A stretch of DNA of 64,000 nucleotides from Lacinutrix mariniflava. Lineage in GTDB: Bacteria > Bacteroidota > Bacteroidia > Flavobacteriales > Flavobacteriaceae. Below the pieces are notes generated by a model. That model was given only the letters and a program-made list of their open reading frames with translations. It was not told the DNA's origin and did not search any database. The stretch is taken from the NCBI RefSeq assembly GCF_001418015.1, contig NZ_LIQG01000024.1, forward strand, positions 1-64,000. Reading direction: 5' to 3'. Shown here piece after piece: positions 63,239 through 64,000 of the stretch. Position 1 is the stretch's first letter, and every line of letters begins with the position of its first letter. The position numbers were made by a program, and so were the translations under genes.

Positions 63239-64000
63239 TTATCTCTTAAGCGTAAAGTGGCTACGTAAAGATTTCTTAGCATTACTGCTTGGTTCTCTAT
63301 ATTCTAATGTAAACCAGTAGTCACTTGTTGGCATTGGGTTACCATTGTAGGTTCCATCCCATCCTGCGCCTGTTGGACTTAATTGTTTTAAGAGTTTACC
63401 ATAACGATCGAATATGTAAATTACTGCATCTGGCTGTGTTCCAATATCGTAAACATTCCATGTATCATGGTAACCATCGCCATTTGGTGTAAAGTATAAT
63501 GGGTAATCCATAACCATAACTGGTATTGTTGTTTCTCCACAACCTATCGTGTCTCTTACCGTTACAGTGTGTTCTCCTGCTTCAATATCTGTAAAAGTAT
63601 ACGTGTATTCTCCTGCTGCATTTAACGTTCCTAGTTCCCAACTTCCGCCATCAATACTAAACTCGTATACTGCTATTGAAGTACTTGTTGTTCCTGTTGC
63701 GGTAATTACTACATCGTGTTGATCGGCAAAGGCTAGTGTTGTTATCTCTGATGTTACTACTGGTGGCTCGCTTACTGTTACTAAAGTATTCACTTCAATA
63801 CTTGAACATCCTGTTGCAATATCTGTTGCTACAACACCATAGGTACCGCCTTCTGTTGGTTCTATAAACTCTGCCGTTTCTCCTGGAAGCACTGTACCGT
63901 TTAAGTTCCATTCAAAAGTATATAATGCAGGATCTAATCCTGTGTTTACCACTGGTGAATTAACGATTTCACTGCCATTAGTATTAATACATAATAAATA
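63239..64000 (-). CDS. T9SS B-type (CHU_C) sorting-domain surface protein, 3' end only
   Basis: The frame stays open to the window edge (64000), so the 5' part is missing. The visible 253 residues hold Ig-like/PKD-like repeats (FTDIEAGEHTVTVRDTIGC, ATDIATGCSSIEVNTLVTV). They end in the gliding-motility-associated C-terminal domain (YPLYFTPNGDGYHDTWNVYD, IYIFDRYGKLLKQLSPTGAG, TSDYWFTLEYRE). That domain directs export through the type IX secretion system and surface attachment. The full protein is probably a large repeat adhesin. A PorP/SprF partner is encoded 1.6 kb away. Confidence 0.95.
   Translation of the reverse strand, partial: YLLCINTNGSEIVNSPVVNTGLDPALYTFEWNLNGTVLPGETAEFIEPTEGGTYGVVATDIATGCSSIEVNTLVTVSEPPVVTSEITTLAFADQHDVVITATGTTSTSIAVYEFSIDGGSWELGTLNAAGEYTYTFTDIEAGEHTVTVRDTIGCGETTIPVMVMDYPLYFTPNGDGYHDTWNVYDIGTQPDAVIYIFDRYGKLLKQLSPTGAGWDGTYNGNPMPTSDYWFTLEYREPSSNAKKSLRSHFTLKR

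Overview
The window reads as chromosome from a low-GC, probably marine member of the Flavobacteriaceae (Bacteroidota). Evidence for this includes SusC/SusD pairs, a type IX secretion C-terminal sorting domain, a PorP/SprF protein, a TPR-LytS/LytTR pair, an HPPK-deoxynucleoside kinase fusion, a long Bacteroidota-type BamA with two Skp/OmpH genes, and repeated TAnnTTTG promoter boxes. The genus cannot be fixed from this sequence alone. No prophage, insertion sequence, integrase or CRISPR array was seen.

Layout. 1-4.1 kb: sugar-nucleotide and envelope genes (galE, a DegT-type aminotransferase, divergent waaA), with a structured repeat-like element between galE and the aminotransferase. 4.2-4.6 kb: a small lipoprotein built of 11-residue repeats. 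4.9-24 kb: the most distinctive region, a polysaccharide-utilisation-like locus next to a complete glycerol-catabolism cluster. The first part holds a GH3 beta-glucosidase, an EEP-family lipoprotein, a lipoprotein fusing a GDPD domain to a GH16 domain, SusD, SusC and a membrane-bound propeller/LuxR regulator. The second part holds glpF, glpK, glpD, a divergent DeoR-type repressor and a sulfatase. 24.4-24.6 kb: tRNA-Leu and tRNA-Gly. 24.7-32.2 kb: mutS, an RNA methyltransferase, a frameshifted lipoprotein gene, a large secreted MG2-like protein and the HPPK-dNK fusion. 32.5-39.6 kb: AsmA-like protein, rpsU, a small accessory spot (decayed LRR gene plus a lone Clp-N-domain protein), a DUF2797 protein, a GH3-type amido synthetase and an acetyltransferase.

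39.7-43.7 kb: clpX, clpP and tig (protein quality control), then a 4-TM holin-like protein, a hydrolase and pdxJ. 45.4-53.8 kb: a strand-uniform run of CBS protein, nadK, DUF6089 protein, uppS, bamA, two ompH genes and murI, which links undecaprenyl, peptidoglycan and outer-membrane assembly. 53.8-64 kb: a small conserved protein, a gamma-carbonic-anhydrase-like protein, a LytTR/LytS system with an embedded lipoprotein, a SIMPL + vWA pair, PorP/SprF, an Nfu scaffold, dodecin and the 3' end of a gliding/T9SS B-type adhesin that runs off the window.

The leading hypothesis is that the 4.9-24 kb region targets a glucan carrying phosphoglycerol (and perhaps sulfate) substituents. GH16 and GH3 would cut the glucan, GDPD and EEP would remove the substituents, SusCD would import the sugars, and GlpF/K/D would use the glycerol. 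All gene assignments come from reading protein motifs by eye. No database search was run.
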